Shown here piece after piece: positions 32,567 to 44,181 of a stretch of 64,000 bases of DNA (position 1 is the stretch's first letter; each line of letters begins with the position of its first letter). A model generated the notes under the pieces. The model had not been told where the DNA came from. It saw nothing but the letters and a program-made list of their open reading frames with translations, and searched no databases. Source of the stretch: Talpa occidentalis (lineage: Eukaryota > Chordata > Mammalia > Eulipotyphla > Talpidae); assembly GCF_014898055.3 (NCBI RefSeq), contig NW_023601212.1, positions 45,372,329 through 45,436,328 on the forward strand, in the 5' to 3' direction. The position numbers and the translations under genes were made by a program.

Positions 32567-33018
32567 GGCCCTAGGAAGTGCACCTGTGCAAAGCCAGAGT
32601 CGGATGGGCGGGGTCAGGCACCGGCCAGGGGCGGAGCCTGGGGCTCATCAGCGCTGCTGGGCCAGGTGCGGACTCTTCCCCTTTGAGTGGTGCTGGCTTG
32701 CCATGGGCTTTTTTCCGCGCCGGCCTGTGTGCCTGCAATTTTGGAAGATGCCGCTGTAACCGCTTGTCCCTGGCTTCTAGGGGGTGCCCTCCACTGAACG
32801 GGACCCCGACCCTCCGTCTAGGGCGTCTGCGGGCGCACGGACCCGCAGCTGGGGCTGTGAGTGCGAGAGGAGGGTGCAGGCGTGCCCCGGGAGGATGTTT
32901 TGGGCTTCCGCGAAGGGCAAGAGGGCCCCATTCCCCCATGGGGATGGACAATCCAGTAACCCCATGTGTGCAGGTGTGGCCCCAGCCCGCTGGGGGCTGA
33001 GGGTCCCCGAACCCAGTC

Positions 33019-33036
33019 ACCAGGGCCCCTAGTGGC
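33019..33036 (-). promoter_or_regulatory. CTCF-like motif, satellite unit 5 (variant)
   Basis: Minus strand GCCACTAGGGGCCCTGG; good 5' half, altered 3' half. Confidence 0.45.
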
Positions 33037-33488
33037 GGCCCTCGGAAGTGCACCTGTGCGCAGCCAGAGTCGGGTGGGCGGGATCAGGCTCTGGCCAGGG
33101 GCGGAGCCTGGGGCTCCTCAGTGCTCCTGGGCCAGGTGAGGACTCTTCCCCTTTGAGTGGTGCTGGCTTGCCGGGGCTTTTTTCCGCGCCGGCCTGTGTT
33201 CCTTGCGTTTTGGAAGAGGCCGCGGTCACCGCTTGTCCCTGGCTTCCAGGGGGTGCCCTACCCTGACCAGGACCCCGACCCTCCGTCTAGGGCGTCTGCT
33301 GGCGCACGGCCCCGTAATTGCGGCTGTGAGTGCAAGAGGAGGGTGAGGGCGTTCCCCGGGAGGTAGTTTTGGGCTTCAACGAAGGGGAAGAGGGCCCCAT
33401 TCCCCCATGGGGGAGGGCAATCCTGTACCCCCATGGGTGCAGGGATGGCCCCAGCCCGGTGGGGGCTGAGAGTCCCCGAATCCCCTCA

Positions 33489-33506
33489 CCAGCGCCCCCT
33501 AGCGGC
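33489..33506 (-). promoter_or_regulatory. CTCF-like motif, satellite unit 6
   Basis: Minus strand GCCGCTAGGGGGCGCTGG. Confidence 0.6.
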
Positions 33507-33958
33507 GGCCCTAGGAAGTGCACCTGTGCGCAGCCAGAGTCGGGTGGGCGGGGTCAGGCTCCGGCTAGGGGCGGACCCTGCGGCTCAACAGCGCTACTGG
33601 GGCAGGTGCAGACTCTTCCCCTTTGAGTGGTGCTGGCTTGCCCGGGGCTTTTTCCTTGCCAGCCTGTATGCCTGCAGTTTTGGAGTAGGCCGCGGTCGCC
33701 GCTTTTCCCTTGCTTCCAGGGGGTGCCCTCCCCTGACCGGGATCCCGGACCTCATTGTAGGGCGTCTGTGGCCGCAAGGCCCCGCCGCTGGGGCTGTGTG
33801 TGCGAGAGGAGGGTACAGGCGTGCCCCGGGAGGAAGGTTTGGGCTTTCGTGGAGGGGAAGAGGGCCCCGTTTCCCCATGGGGGAGGACAATCCTGTACCC
33901 CCCTGGGTGCAGGGGTGGCCCCAGCCCGGTGGGGGCTGAGGGTCCCTGAACCCCCTCA

Positions 33959-33976
33959 CCAGCGCCCCCTAGCGAC
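33959..33976 (-). promoter_or_regulatory. CTCF-like motif, satellite unit 7
   Basis: Minus strand GTCGCTAGGGGGCGCTGG. Confidence 0.58.
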
Positions 33977-34426
33977 GGCCCTAGGAAGTGCACCTGTGCG
34001 CAGCCAGAGTCGGGTGGGCGGGGTCAGGCTTTGGCCAGGGGCGGAACCTGGGGCTCATCAGCGCTGCTGGGCCAGTTGCGGACTATCCCCTTTGAGTGGT
34101 GCTGGCTTCCCCGGGACTTTTTTCCACGCCGGCCTGTGTGCCTGCAGTTTTGGAAGAGGCCGCGGTCGCCGCTTGTCCCTGGCTTCCAGGGGGTGCCCTC
34201 CCCTGAATGGGACCCCGGCCCTCCGTCTAGCGCATCTGAGGGCGCACGGCCCCGCCGCTGGGGCTGTGAGTGCGAGAGGAGGGTGCAGGCGTGCCCTGGG
34301 AGGAAGGTGTGGGCTTCCGCGAAGGGCAGAGCGCCCCGTTCCCCCATGGGGGAGGACAATCCCGTACCCCCTTGGGTGCAGAGGTTGCCCAGCCCGGTGG
34401 GGGCTGAGGGTCCCCGAACCCCCTCA

Positions 34427-34444
34427 CCAGCGCCCCCTAGCGGC
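34427..34444 (-). promoter_or_regulatory. CTCF-like motif, satellite unit 8
   Basis: Minus strand GCCGCTAGGGGGCGCTGG. Confidence 0.6.
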
Positions 34445-34580
34445 GGCCCTAGGAAGTGCACCTGTGCGAAGCCAGAGTCGGGTGGGCGGGGTCAGACTCC
34501 GGCCAGGGGCGTAGCCTGGGGCTCATCAGCGCTGCTGGGCCAGGTGTGGACTCTTCCCCTTTGAGTGGTGCTGGCTTGCC

Positions 34581-35184
34581 TGTGTGTGACAACCATAATA
34601 AAAGTCTCTCCAGAAACAATTGGGAAGTTACCAATTACAAATTAAGAGACAGAAATATCAATAGCAAGCTAAAAGGTCAGCCTGAATGACAAAAGTTATC
34701 TTGTTGGATGCATATGTAGAAATAAGCCTTCTTATCTTAAGCCACACGATTTTACGTCACCATCACCACAGAAAGAAATATAATATCACAAAATTTTTCT
34801 ACAGTATAAGCAGAGAGAGTAAAAATATCTTCAAGAATTATAGTGCTCAATCTCCTCTGTGGTTACTGGAAATAGAAGTTGAGTAACATTTGTGGTATCA
34901 TTTCTTTCACAATTATATAAGAAGACAAGTATTATTAACTCAAAGTTTAAAAACATATCTTCATTTTTATATGTATTTTTAGATTTCTTTTTTTGTTCTA
35001 CTATTTTAAAAACATTAAGTCTGCAGTGGACTATTAAAGAAAACCCCGTTATATGATTCATCTGAATTAACCTATCAGGCTATGGAAAAAGCTGCTCTCC
35101 AATTCTTCGTTTCATTGTGGGAAGATTGGTAACCCCAACATGGCTTTTACACACTGGTCAAAGGCAAGGAACATAGTAGGTAGG
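34581..35184. other. Unique AT-rich non-coding DNA
   Basis: Base composition drops sharply from the satellite to ordinary AT-rich DNA. Nothing recognised. Confidence 0.55.
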
Positions 35185-35320
35185 TTGCAACACTTCAAAT
35201 CCCACCTTACCATTTAGCACTTGTGTGATCCTAGAGATAATAGGGATAATATTGCTGTCATGGAGATTGCAATGAGGTAACTTAAATAAAGATTTTCTAC
35301 CACTCCTGGAACTGGACAAA
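35185..35320 (+). repeat. Probable MIR fragment
   Basis: CACTTCAAATCCCACCTTACCATTTAGCACTTGTGTGATCC, GATAATAGGGATAATATTGCTGTCATGGAGATTGCAATGAGGTAA fits a diverged MIR with a deleted centre. Confidence 0.5.
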
Positions 35321-37452
35321 AACCAGTAGTTATCTTACCAGTATTCAGGAATCAGGGCTCTCAGAGGAGGAATTTGCAATAGAAAATAAACTGTCCAGTA
35401 AGAATATTGGCCACTTAAATATCACGGTCACTTTCCATGCTGTCTCCCAAAACAAAAAGAGAGGACAAAAACTACACCAGCTTGCCACACTCCAATTTCC
35501 TTCCCGTGTCTTTCAGTTTTTCAATATAAGTGGAAGCCATTTGTCAATGGAACCTAGAGTATATAATTTAAAGAGTTGACCCCATGGTGATACACAACCC
35601 AGCAATGGAAGACAGAGAATAGACAGGAAAAAAATCTTGTACTCTGCCCTATTTTTTTCCAACAGAATTTCAAACAGTGTCACAATGACAAGGATTTGGT
35701 AAATAAGAATTATTTCAGAACTTATCTCTACTCTTTAAGAGAATTGATACTAGCAAAAATGTCTATAAAAATTAACATACATAACCAAGAAGTACAAATT
35801 ACCAGCTATTGTACATGGGAACAAGCTTTTATTGGTTCAACTAAACCATTGTTTTCAGAAAAGGACAGAACAGGCTGCTCTAGTTCAGGTTGGGGAACAA
35901 GAGAGTTAGAAGGGAACTCTTCCATGAAGGAAGGAGAAACCAAACTTTAAAGATGAGTTGATCTGAAACATGTATACAATGCTTTTCCAAAGAATTGGGA
36001 AATTAACTCTGTGGAATTAATGAAAATCAAAAGATTGGAAAGCAGACACTGAAGTTGAATATTGCCCTCAAAAGATTTGCCTTTTGTTTGGTAAATGATG
36101 AACACACAACTTGTGATTTCACTTGTTAGTTCAAGTGGGAACATATAGAAATGTTGAAAAAAAGTCAATTGTGAGATTTTCAATCTTTGGGGAAAAAGTA
36201 ATAAACATACTTTTTTCCTATTCTTCCCACTAAGCACAACAAAAATCCTAGACACTACACAAACACACTTAAAAAGACGCTAAAAGGCTGATAGAAGAAA
36301 GACTAGCAAGGGATCTTGACTTTACCACCTGAAGTCCATAATTTAGATTATTGTTCACTCTTGATGTTGTGTAGTCCATGGGTTAGGGAGAAAGTATAAC
36401 CATGGATCCATTATTAAGATGTCATATAAATTATTTTCACTGCCTCCCAAATCCTCTATGTTCTGCTTATTCATCCCTCTCCTACATCCTAGCAATCAGT
36501 CTCTTTTTATTGTTTGTAGTTTTGACTATACAGAACATTACATAGTTGGAATCATAAAGTATACACTTTATGAGTGTAAGCTGAGAAGCTCTCTCCCAGG
36601 GTTGAACACCATTCTAGGATTGCACAGTCGTAAAAATACATATGGCCTTGTAGGTTCTCAGAAATAGGTTGGAGCTTTTCAAAGTACCCTATGACTTTGT
36701 CAATCCCCAGTTTTCCCTTTTATTTGTTTTGGTCGGTTTTTATCATCTCAGGCAGATATGATGATAAAAAAATTGCCACTGATTATTTTTAACAACACCC
36801 TCAAGAAAAACTGCTCATACTGTGAGAAGTCTCATTCAGGTCCAATAAAGCAAGCCAATGAGATTTTCCAGGAAACCATGGTAACTGAAATTTTAAGGAA
36901 GTTCAGCACTATTTCATTCCCTCCAGAAGATACTAGACTTTGATTGTCACTGTCATTGTGGGCTCTTTGTTTTCAAGGCTACCACAGAACTAGGAGAAAA
37001 GGACCTGGGATGCAAAGATGTAAAAATGCTACAAAACTGACTTTTCTTACTGAAATTCATTAAAATATTGAATGAAGACTTCCCAAATTATTACTAGCTT
37101 TTGGTTAATTTCCAGTGTTTTAAAAGAGTTGATTTTGACCATTTTTGCTGTTGTTCTCATTGCTTTAATGGAGAGGATTTTTGAGGTTCCTATCCACTTT
37201 TGCTCTTCCAGTGCTTTTTGAAATGGATGTAATCTGTGTTTGTCCTTTCCTGAGGAATTGTTTTTTCACCAATAGGAAATCACATATTTGCTATGTTCAG
37301 AAAATTTGTGCTGATCCAATGGTATTATGCCAATTTCATGGGAACAGGTTTTATTCATTGTCTTCTCAGAAACTCCAGTTCAATTTTAATATAATTTTAC
37401 TCTTATAGAACAGAGAACACAAGAACAATCACTTTTCTCTTAGTCGTATTTT
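35321..37452. other. Unique AT-rich non-coding DNA
   Basis: About 2.1 kb with no gene. A weak old L1-like stretch may lie near 36440-36570 (GACTATACAGAACATTACATAGTTGGAATCATAAAGTATAC, minus orientation). Frames up to 102 codons show no domain. Confidence 0.5.
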
Positions 37453-37467
37453 TGTTTCTTAATTTTT
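37453..37467. repeat. SINE-2 target-site duplication, left
   Basis: TGTTTCTTAATTTTT, identical to 37709-37723. Confidence 0.9.
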
Positions 37468-37708
37468 TTTAAGATTTATTTTATTTATACAAGTGCTGGG
37501 GCACAGGCCAGATGCGAGGGAGGGTGAGAGGATTCACCAGAGACAGAGTGCAGAGCAGAACAGGCAGATGGACGAAATGCTCTGCTGAGGAGATGTCTGC
37601 TTACCATGTGGGTTGCTCTGAGTCCGGTGGGTGTTGAATTGGCACTTCAGAGGCTGCAGACAGCTTCACAGTGCTGCACTCAACCACCTGCGCCACCAGG
37701 GAGGCCCC
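37468..37708 (-). mobile_element. SINE-2: tRNA-derived SINE
   Basis: Minus-strand copy: AAGATTTATTTTATTTATAC tail complement, GAGAGGATTCACCAGAGACAGAGTG, and head complement CCACCAGGGAGGCCC. A perfect 15-bp TSD shows a complete insertion. Confidence 0.95.
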
Positions 37709-37723
37709 TGTTTCTTAATTTTT
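37709..37723. repeat. SINE-2 target-site duplication, right
   Basis: TGTTTCTTAATTTTT, identical to 37453-37467. Confidence 0.9.
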
Positions 37724-37775
37724 ATCTCCCTAATACTGCATTATAATCCTATGATGAACTATATCCATGCATAAT

Positions 37776-37792
37776 AAAACTGGAGTAGAATA
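37776..37792. repeat. SINE-3 target-site duplication, left
   Basis: AAAACTGGAGTAGAATA, identical to 38070-38086. Confidence 0.95.
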
Positions 37793-38069
37793 CCCCACCC
37801 CCACCCCCGTGGCGCAGGCGTTTGAGCACGAAGCTGTCCGCAGCCTCTGCAGTGCCGGATCGATCCCGGCCGTCTGTCAAGGGTCCCACGTGGTGAGCAG
37901 ACCTCTCCTGTCTCGCCCGCTGCTTCCCTCAGTAGTGTATTTCGTCAGTCTGCTTGTTCTGTTCCGCACTCTGTCTCTGGTGAATCCTCTCACCCTCCTG
38001 TGAATCTGGCCTGTGCCCCAGTTCTTGTATAAATAAATAAATAAATCTTTTTTTAAAAAGGCAAAAAAA
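37793..38069 (+). mobile_element. SINE-3: tRNA-derived SINE
   Basis: Head altered at the first bases (CCCCACCCCCACCCCCGTGG), then GGCGCAGGCGTTTGAGC (A-box region), GGATCGATCCC (B-box region), the family body, and an AAATAAATAAATAAATC tail. Perfect 17-bp TSDs. Confidence 0.95.
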
Positions 38070-38086
38070 AAAACTGGAGTAGAATA
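38070..38086. repeat. SINE-3 target-site duplication, right
   Basis: AAAACTGGAGTAGAATA, identical to 37776-37792. Confidence 0.95.
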
Positions 38087-39879
38087 ACATAAGTCAAAGA
38101 ATACGTGATATGTTGAAAGTTGCATTTCCTATAACTGAAAATCCTGGCATTTCTGACCTAATGATAATAAAAACACTTGACTGTCATATGTAGATTTCCT
38201 TTCCTGGACAAAGAATGATAGTGATCAGACAAAATACCCAGTTTTCATAACTACCTTCATTGTTGTAGTGATATTTACATTCTAAACAACATAGTAGTCA
38301 CTTCTCTCATGCCTAAAATCATGTGCCTGTATGATAGAGGACAAGCCCAAAGGTGCCACACTAAGTAATAAATCCAACCATTTCAAAAGAGCTCAGTTTT
38401 GGTTAAATCAGCTTGCAGTAAAGTTTGCTGTTTAGAACAGTCACCTCTCTCAAAATAATTGTCATTATGGGAACTATGTACCCTGGAAAGTTCTGTTAAA
38501 TAACGACAGTCGCAGTTGCCTGTGGAAATGTAGTTTCAGCGTATTCGTTTATGGGTGAGGGGCACTGGAGCACTTGGACAGGACATGTATAGTTATGCAC
38601 AACTTACTGGTATAAGATAGTGAGAGAGCTTGTCAGGGAGCCTTTTAAAATATAATCTTTTCAATGTGCAATTGAAACAAATGCATTTGATAGCACAGAA
38701 ATAAACCCTAAGTCCAAACAAATCATTAGCATATTTGATAGGTTGCTTTCATACTTCTTCAGTACTTTGATAATTTCTGACTTTTTCATATTTAAACTAG
38801 GAGCTACACAAAAGTAGGAAAAAAAGCAACCATTTAATAATCACAAAGAACTGCTTATAAACAGTGTTAGCAATATTTCAGCACAAATTTCTCAATGTAA
38901 CTGTACACAAAACACACTTAATTAAATGGATCTAATCTCAAACTAAGATCTTCCTAATAGTAAATAAATCACCCCTAAAAATGCTATGTCTTGCCGCTCA
39001 GAGATGTGAAGAAAATGAAGTGTGCCATAAACACATTATTTTTCATCTAGCAATCTGACTTTTAACAAACATCACTGCAGGTCTACATAAAAAATATTTA
39101 TGACCTCAAGGAACTGTGTAGGTCATTAGTCCTATAATTGAAAAAAAAACCCCACAAAGTGTTATATGAAAAATTGAATGCTTTAAAAGTAAGCTAAAAA
39201 TCTTTAAGTCTATCTGTGTTAGTTGTGTGTGTGTGTGTGTGTTTTAAAATAGAGCTTCGTAGATCTCTCCACTTAATGGAAATCACCCACAGGAAGAGAG
39301 TAGACAGGATGAAATTTCAAATTAGTGTGAAATTTCCAATTCACATGTGCTGTTATCAATGTCTAGATATTTAAAGAGATGCATCTATAACACTGATAAA
39401 GGCATAATTGAAATTTTGATTCCAAATAATCAGTTTCCTATATTGCTAGTGTGCTTTTCTACTACATTTATCATTATGTCAATTTGTTCTTTGTTTCCAA
39501 AATGTCATACAATACTTCCTGTGTTAAAGCAATCATTTCACAAAACATTATATATATATAGAAAATGTCCCATAGGTTAGTGTTAATGCAGTTATCATAT
39601 TAGTTTTTGAGTTATCTGTTTTCCTTGTTTTTGTACAATCTTAAAAAAACAGAGATGCAACCCTGGCTTAAAACCATTGGCTCTGTATTCATATCCACCA
39701 TACCACCATACCACTTACACATCCATTCCTTCATTCATTATTGATTTTTTTACCCATTTATATATTTGCTTTTTGTTTTGGACTCTAATTACCAGCTTCA
39801 TCATTGATACTACAATCATAAATAAGAAAATCTAGGCGGCTTCAAAGAGATTATCTCAATAAATAATTCTATGTATAAA
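38087..39879. other. Unique AT-rich non-coding DNA
   Basis: About 1.8 kb with no gene. Contains a short TG run near 39224-39241. No other repeat recognised. Confidence 0.5.
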
Positions 39880-40145
39880 GTAAGATATATATAACAATGT
39901 GATATATAGAGAAAACAAACAGGTGAATGAAATAAAACAAAAATAAACTTTCAGACCCTAAGACCATTAGTGGTTACCAAAAGTGAAATGGAAGGGGCAT
40001 GGGTGTATCAGGACAAAAGGGACAATGATTTGGTGGCTAGATTAAGACTTTTGGCATGAAATTAATGAACTATATACACATATTAATTATAAATGATGCA
40101 CACCTAAAACTTATCTAATGTTATAATGCAATGTTACTTAGATTA
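39880..40145 (+). repeat. Old L1 3' end (L1M-type)
   Basis: AGTGGTTACCAAAAGTG, GACAATGATTTGGTGG and GCACACCTAAAACTTATCTAATGTTATAATGCAATGTTAC are landmarks of an old L1 3' end. Confidence 0.65.
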
Positions 40146-40200
40146 AAAAATTATTTATTTTTTAAGATATTTATTTATTTATTTTTTAATATTTTATTTA

Positions 40201-40467
40201 TTTTTTAAAGATTTTTATTTATTTATTTATACAAACACTGGGTACAGTCAGAAGTGCGGGAGGGTGAGAGAATTCACCAGAGCCAAGGCAGGGAACAGAA
40301 CAGGCAGAGTGATGAAATACACTGCTGAGGGGAGCAGTAGGCGCAGCAGGAGAGGTCTGAGCACCATGTGGGACCCTTGCTGGCAGCCGGGGATCGAAGG
40401 GGTGCTGCAGAGGCTGCGGGCAGCTTTGCAGCCCAGCGCTCTAACCACTGTGCCACCAGGGAGGCCC
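40201..40467 (-). mobile_element. SINE-4: tRNA-derived SINE
   Basis: TTTATTTATTTATAC tail complement through CCACCAGGGAGGCCC head complement. Flanks GATTAAAAAATTAT and GATTAAAAATTTA look like a degenerate TSD. Forms a head-to-head pair with SINE-5. Confidence 0.93.
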
Positions 40468-40487
40468 TTGATTAAAAATTTAAATGC

Positions 40488-40760
40488 GGGCCTCCCTGTG
40501 GCACAGCGGATTGAGTGCCGCGCTATGAAGCTGTCCACAGCCTCTGCAGTGCGGGTTCAATTCCTGGCCGGCCAGGGAGATTCCCACATGGCGTGGCAGA
40601 CTTCTCCTGGCGCACCTGCTGCTCCCCTCAGCAGTGCTTTCAGTCCGTCTACCTGTTCTGCTCCCCACTCTGTCTCTGGTGAATCATCTCACCCCACCCC
40701 CACCCCTGCCCCTCTGGCCTATATCCCAGCTCTTGTATGAAAATAAATAAACCTTTAAAA
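40488..40760 (+). mobile_element. SINE-5: tRNA-derived SINE
   Basis: Clean head GGGCCTCCCTGTGGCACAGC, A-box region TGGCACAGCGGATTGAGTG and B-box GGTTCAATTCC, body and AAATAAATAAACC tail. Only 20 bp from SINE-4. Confidence 0.93.
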
Positions 40761-41775
40761 AAATCATAAAAAAATAATGAAGAAAGAAAACTAGCAAAAT
40801 AGAAACACAGATGTCATAGGAGCACAAATGGATCCTAAATAACCTGGGAGAAAAGGGAAGATCTCCCCAAATATGTTTTCCTGCTTCTGAACAATTAGCA
40901 TGAGCTTTCTGAATATGACATGAAGGGAATGACACAGTGCTTCTGTAGAGGGAATGGTATTTTCAAATTCAAGAAAGAAACTTGCATGAATAAGAAACTT
41001 TCAGATATCAGATTATAAAAGGATGAAGCTATAGGGTTCAGTGGAGACCTGAGTCTTTCAAGCCAAGTCAAAGACTCTCCTTAGACTTTGAAAAATATAC
41101 TGTTCATCAGCGGGCAGGGGGAGAAGGAAGAAGTAGTGAGAGAAGGGGATAAGACATTAGCACAGCAGTTCTGGTGAGGGGTGACTGAAGCACGTGTACA
41201 TATGGAGGTGTGAAGAGGTACCCCCCCAAATTACAGAACTTTATAAGCAATTTCAAATTTGAGAAAAAAAATTTAGACTATCACTTTGACTATAGATGAA
41301 GGAAGTTAAGAGTTTATGTATGACCAATTAGAATTCTATCATAATAATCCATTGGGAGTGATTATTTGAACAGGGTGATAAACACTGGATGTGGAGAGAA
41401 GTGAAGTAATTGGAAACACCCAGGAAGTTAAGAATATACAAATGCCTCTTAAGCTATCCTGACACACTTAATACCAAAACATTTTATAAACATTTCAAAA
41501 CACTACAACTAAACTGATTCGTTGTAACTAAAACTAATTAAAAGTAGCAGCAGATGCAGTTGCAATTTGAGCTCCATTTTTCACTACCTATTGGAAAGTC
41601 TTTTAGCCTTTGGGATTAGTTTCTCTTTGATCATACTGTGGAAATCCACACTAATGAGCTGATAGTACACATACAAAATACTTTAAAATGAAAAACAGAA
41701 ATATTACTAATATTTTCAGACAGCAAACTCAAGTAAATCAGCAAGCATTGTTAAGAGGAAGAGTATAGAGATGAA
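40761..41775. other. Unique AT-rich non-coding DNA
   Basis: Nothing recognised; duplicated at about 60537-61550. Confidence 0.5.
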
Positions 41776-41790
41776 AAATAAATTATTCTT

Positions 41791-42040
41791 TTTTATTTTT
41801 TTAAAGATTTATTTTATTTATGCATACAAGAACTGGGCTGTAGGCCAGACGTGTGGGAGTGAGAGGACAGAGTAGGGGAGCAGAACAGGCATACGTTGCT
41901 GAGGGGAGCAGGGGGAGAGATGAGAGGTCTGCTGCACCATGTGTGTTAGGTCCCTAGCCAGGGATCAAACTTGTTCTGCAGTGGCTAGTGACAGCTTGAT
42001 ACCTCTGAGACTTAACCCCTGCACCCCCAGGTAGGCCCAG
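41791..42040 (-). mobile_element. SINE-6: tRNA-derived SINE
   Basis: Minus copy with a perfect TSD AAATAAATTATTCTT (41776-41790 and 42041-42055). Internally more diverged than SINE-7. Confidence 0.94.
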
Positions 42041-42055
42041 AAATAAATTATTCTT

Positions 42056-43430
42056 AAAGAGACATTTAGGAAGGAGAAGTTTAATAGTCCATTACATATT
42101 CTAAGTCACAGTCTATTGACTGTTTCACCTCTTTGTCATATCAAACATCTACAGAGATCCCATTACTTCTATAAACCAGTTTAATGCTAAATTTGTAATT
42201 AATACCACTATCTCCATTATACTTGTTACCATCAAAGCATTTCCTACCCCTCCTGTGAAGACTACCAGAAAGCTTAGTCAACACTATCCAACTCCTATAT
42301 CTATTATATATTACATATATTACCTAATTTATATCATGTATATCCAAGACAGAAAAAGGTATGCCAAGTGGCTCAAGTGTCTAAGGCTGGTGTACATCTA
42401 TTCATATACCGTTGTTACTGGTATTATTGTTGTATCTTTAATATATCAACAATCATATATCTCTCACAACAAAACAAAATTATAGCTATCTCTAAATTAA
42501 TGACTCTCAAATTTCCTGGCATGAGTCCATGTCTTCTGAGTTCCCAATTAGAAAATAACATAATTATGAATTGTCTTGGAATTTTTTTCCATTTAAGACA
42601 CTCTTTGCTGCAAGAGAAATTCTAAGTGGCCACATACAAATATTTTATTATTTGAGAAAATGAGACCATTGCAAGCTTTTTACTGCACTGATTGATTGAC
42701 TGTATTTCCAAAATAGCAATGCTTGGATATGGGGTGTCAGGCTGTACAGAGAGACATCTTTATTTTATTGTCAGAAAGTCCATTTTTCTTGATGGCTGAT
42801 GTGCATTTGCTTTGGTTAGCATTGCTATAAGTCATAGGCTAAAGGCAAACATACCTTTGATCCTAAAAATGTATCAGTTAAAGTCATGGAGATAATTGTA
42901 AAGTAGTTTTCCATGTGTTTGTTTTTTCTTCCCTGCTTGACTTTGCTACATTATTCATGGTAACCTTTAGTCCATCTGGCAACATTTTCTTTTTATTCTT
43001 AGTTCTACATACATGAGATATTACCACCAAGCCTGACAATATTCAATTGGCATCCTCTGGTACAAATACTAATTTATGGAAGCGGTTGAGTAGAATCTCA
43101 CCTCTTGTATTCTGACCACCTTGATGACATGTTATCAGATTTGCCCTTAGATTCTTTGTGCTGATTTGACTTGTGCTAGAATGTAGGTTTTATTTTTATT
43201 CCCACACAACTGCAGCTGTTTAATTTCCATAGAACTTTTCTACAGATAATCAGAACTAAATAAACTGATTATGTAAATGGTAGTAGAAAATTAAGGATTC
43301 TGGCACATGAATTATGGCAATGTTTCATTACCTTGCATCCCTGAGGAAGTTGAGGTACCTACAACTGAACAAATTTGAATGCCTCCTGTTTTAGACTTTA
43401 TCATTAATGCTTATGATTATTGGCTTTTAA
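42056..43430. other. Unique AT-rich non-coding DNA
   Basis: No gene. Frames such as 42255-42485 are rich in Ile/Tyr from AT bias and have no domain; they recur only because the block is duplicated. Confidence 0.5.
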
Positions 43431-43440
43431 AGAAATCTAA

Positions 43441-43719
43441 GGGGGCCTCCCTGGTGACCCAAGGAATTAAGCACAGAACTATGAAGATATCCGCAGCCAC
43501 TGCAGCACAAGTTCGATCCCCCACCAGCCAGGGAGCAACCCACATGCCGCAGCAGACCTCTCCTATCTCGCCTGCTGCTCCCCTCAGCAGTGTATTTCAT
43601 TCAGTCTGCCTGTTCTTTTCCCCACTCTGTCTCTGGTGAATCCTCTCACCCTCCACATCTCTGGCCTGTACCCCAGTTCCTGTATGCATAAACAAATAAA
43701 TTTTTTTAAAAAGAAAAAA
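43441..43719 (+). mobile_element. SINE-7: tRNA-derived SINE
   Basis: Head GGGGGCCTCCCTGGTGACCC, B-box region AGTTCGATCCC, full body and tail. TSD AGAAATCTAA (43431-43440 and 43720-43729). Confidence 0.95.
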
Positions 43720-43916
43720 AGAAATCTAATATACTCTTTTGTCTTAACAAGTATGTCAGCATATGATTGAGGACCTTAGCTTTAAAACTCCTGGAATTTT
43801 AGAAACTTATACAGATCTGTGTATTCAGGCTAGGATGAGCAGTTGAGCATTTTATAGGTCTCCCAACACATATGGAAAGGTAAGATTAATTTGCTATTTT
43901 TCCATATACTATTTTT

Positions 43917-44181
43917 TAAAGATTTATTTATCCATACATACAAGAACCAGGATACAGGGCAGATGCACGGGAGGGTGAGAGGATTCACCAGAGATTGAGC
44001 GTGGAACAGAAAAGGCAGACTGAGTGAAATACACTGTTGAGGGGAGCAGCGGGCGAGACAGGAGAGGTCTACTGGGACATGCGTGACCCTCGCTGGCCAG
44101 TTGGGATCGAACTGGCACTACAGAGGCTGTGGACAGCTTCACAGTGCTGCACTCAACCCGCTGCACCACCAGGGGAGGCCC
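43917..44181 (-). mobile_element. SINE-8: tRNA-derived SINE
   Basis: Minus copy between imperfect TSDs TCCATATACTATTTTT (43901-43916) and TCCATATGCTTTTTAA (44182-44197). B-box region complement GGGATCGAACTGG is well kept. Confidence 0.93.

Larger units (their letters stand above)
30768..34580. repeat. CpG-rich tandem satellite, about 8 units of ~470 bp
   Basis: The landmark GCACCTGTGC occurs at 31191, 31642, 32112, 32580, 33050, 33520, 33990 and 34458, giving spacings 451, 470, 468, 470, 470, 470 and 468. Units look about 90-95% alike. The array starts mid-unit at the gap and stops abruptly after GGTGCTGGCTTGCC at 34580. GC and CpG content are far above the AT-rich flanks. Each unit holds a CTCF-like motif, a GGGCGGGGTCAGG GC box and a TTTTTCCGCGCC E2F-like box. 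470 is not a multiple of 3, so frames rotate and the long open frames here are not genes. Confidence 0.96.

Noticed and set aside
30822..34564. Long open frames (up to 295 codons) on both strands
   Set aside because: They fall in the GC-rich 470-bp satellite, overlap in several frames on both strands, and shift frame each unit because 470 is not divisible by 3. Stop codons are rare simply because of GC content.
30768..34580. CRISPR array or repeated-exon gene
   Set aside because: Units are contiguous with no unique spacers, far too long for CRISPR, and have no splice-site-bounded frame that stays in phase.
40264..40740. 158-codon frame present twice (also 60040-60516)
   Set aside because: It lies wholly across two SINEs; its recurrence is due to the duplicated block, not coding conservation.
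37468..44181. tRNA genes at the SINE heads
   Set aside because: A-box and B-box remnants exist, but the cloverleaf is not kept and each head continues into the SINE body with TSDs.
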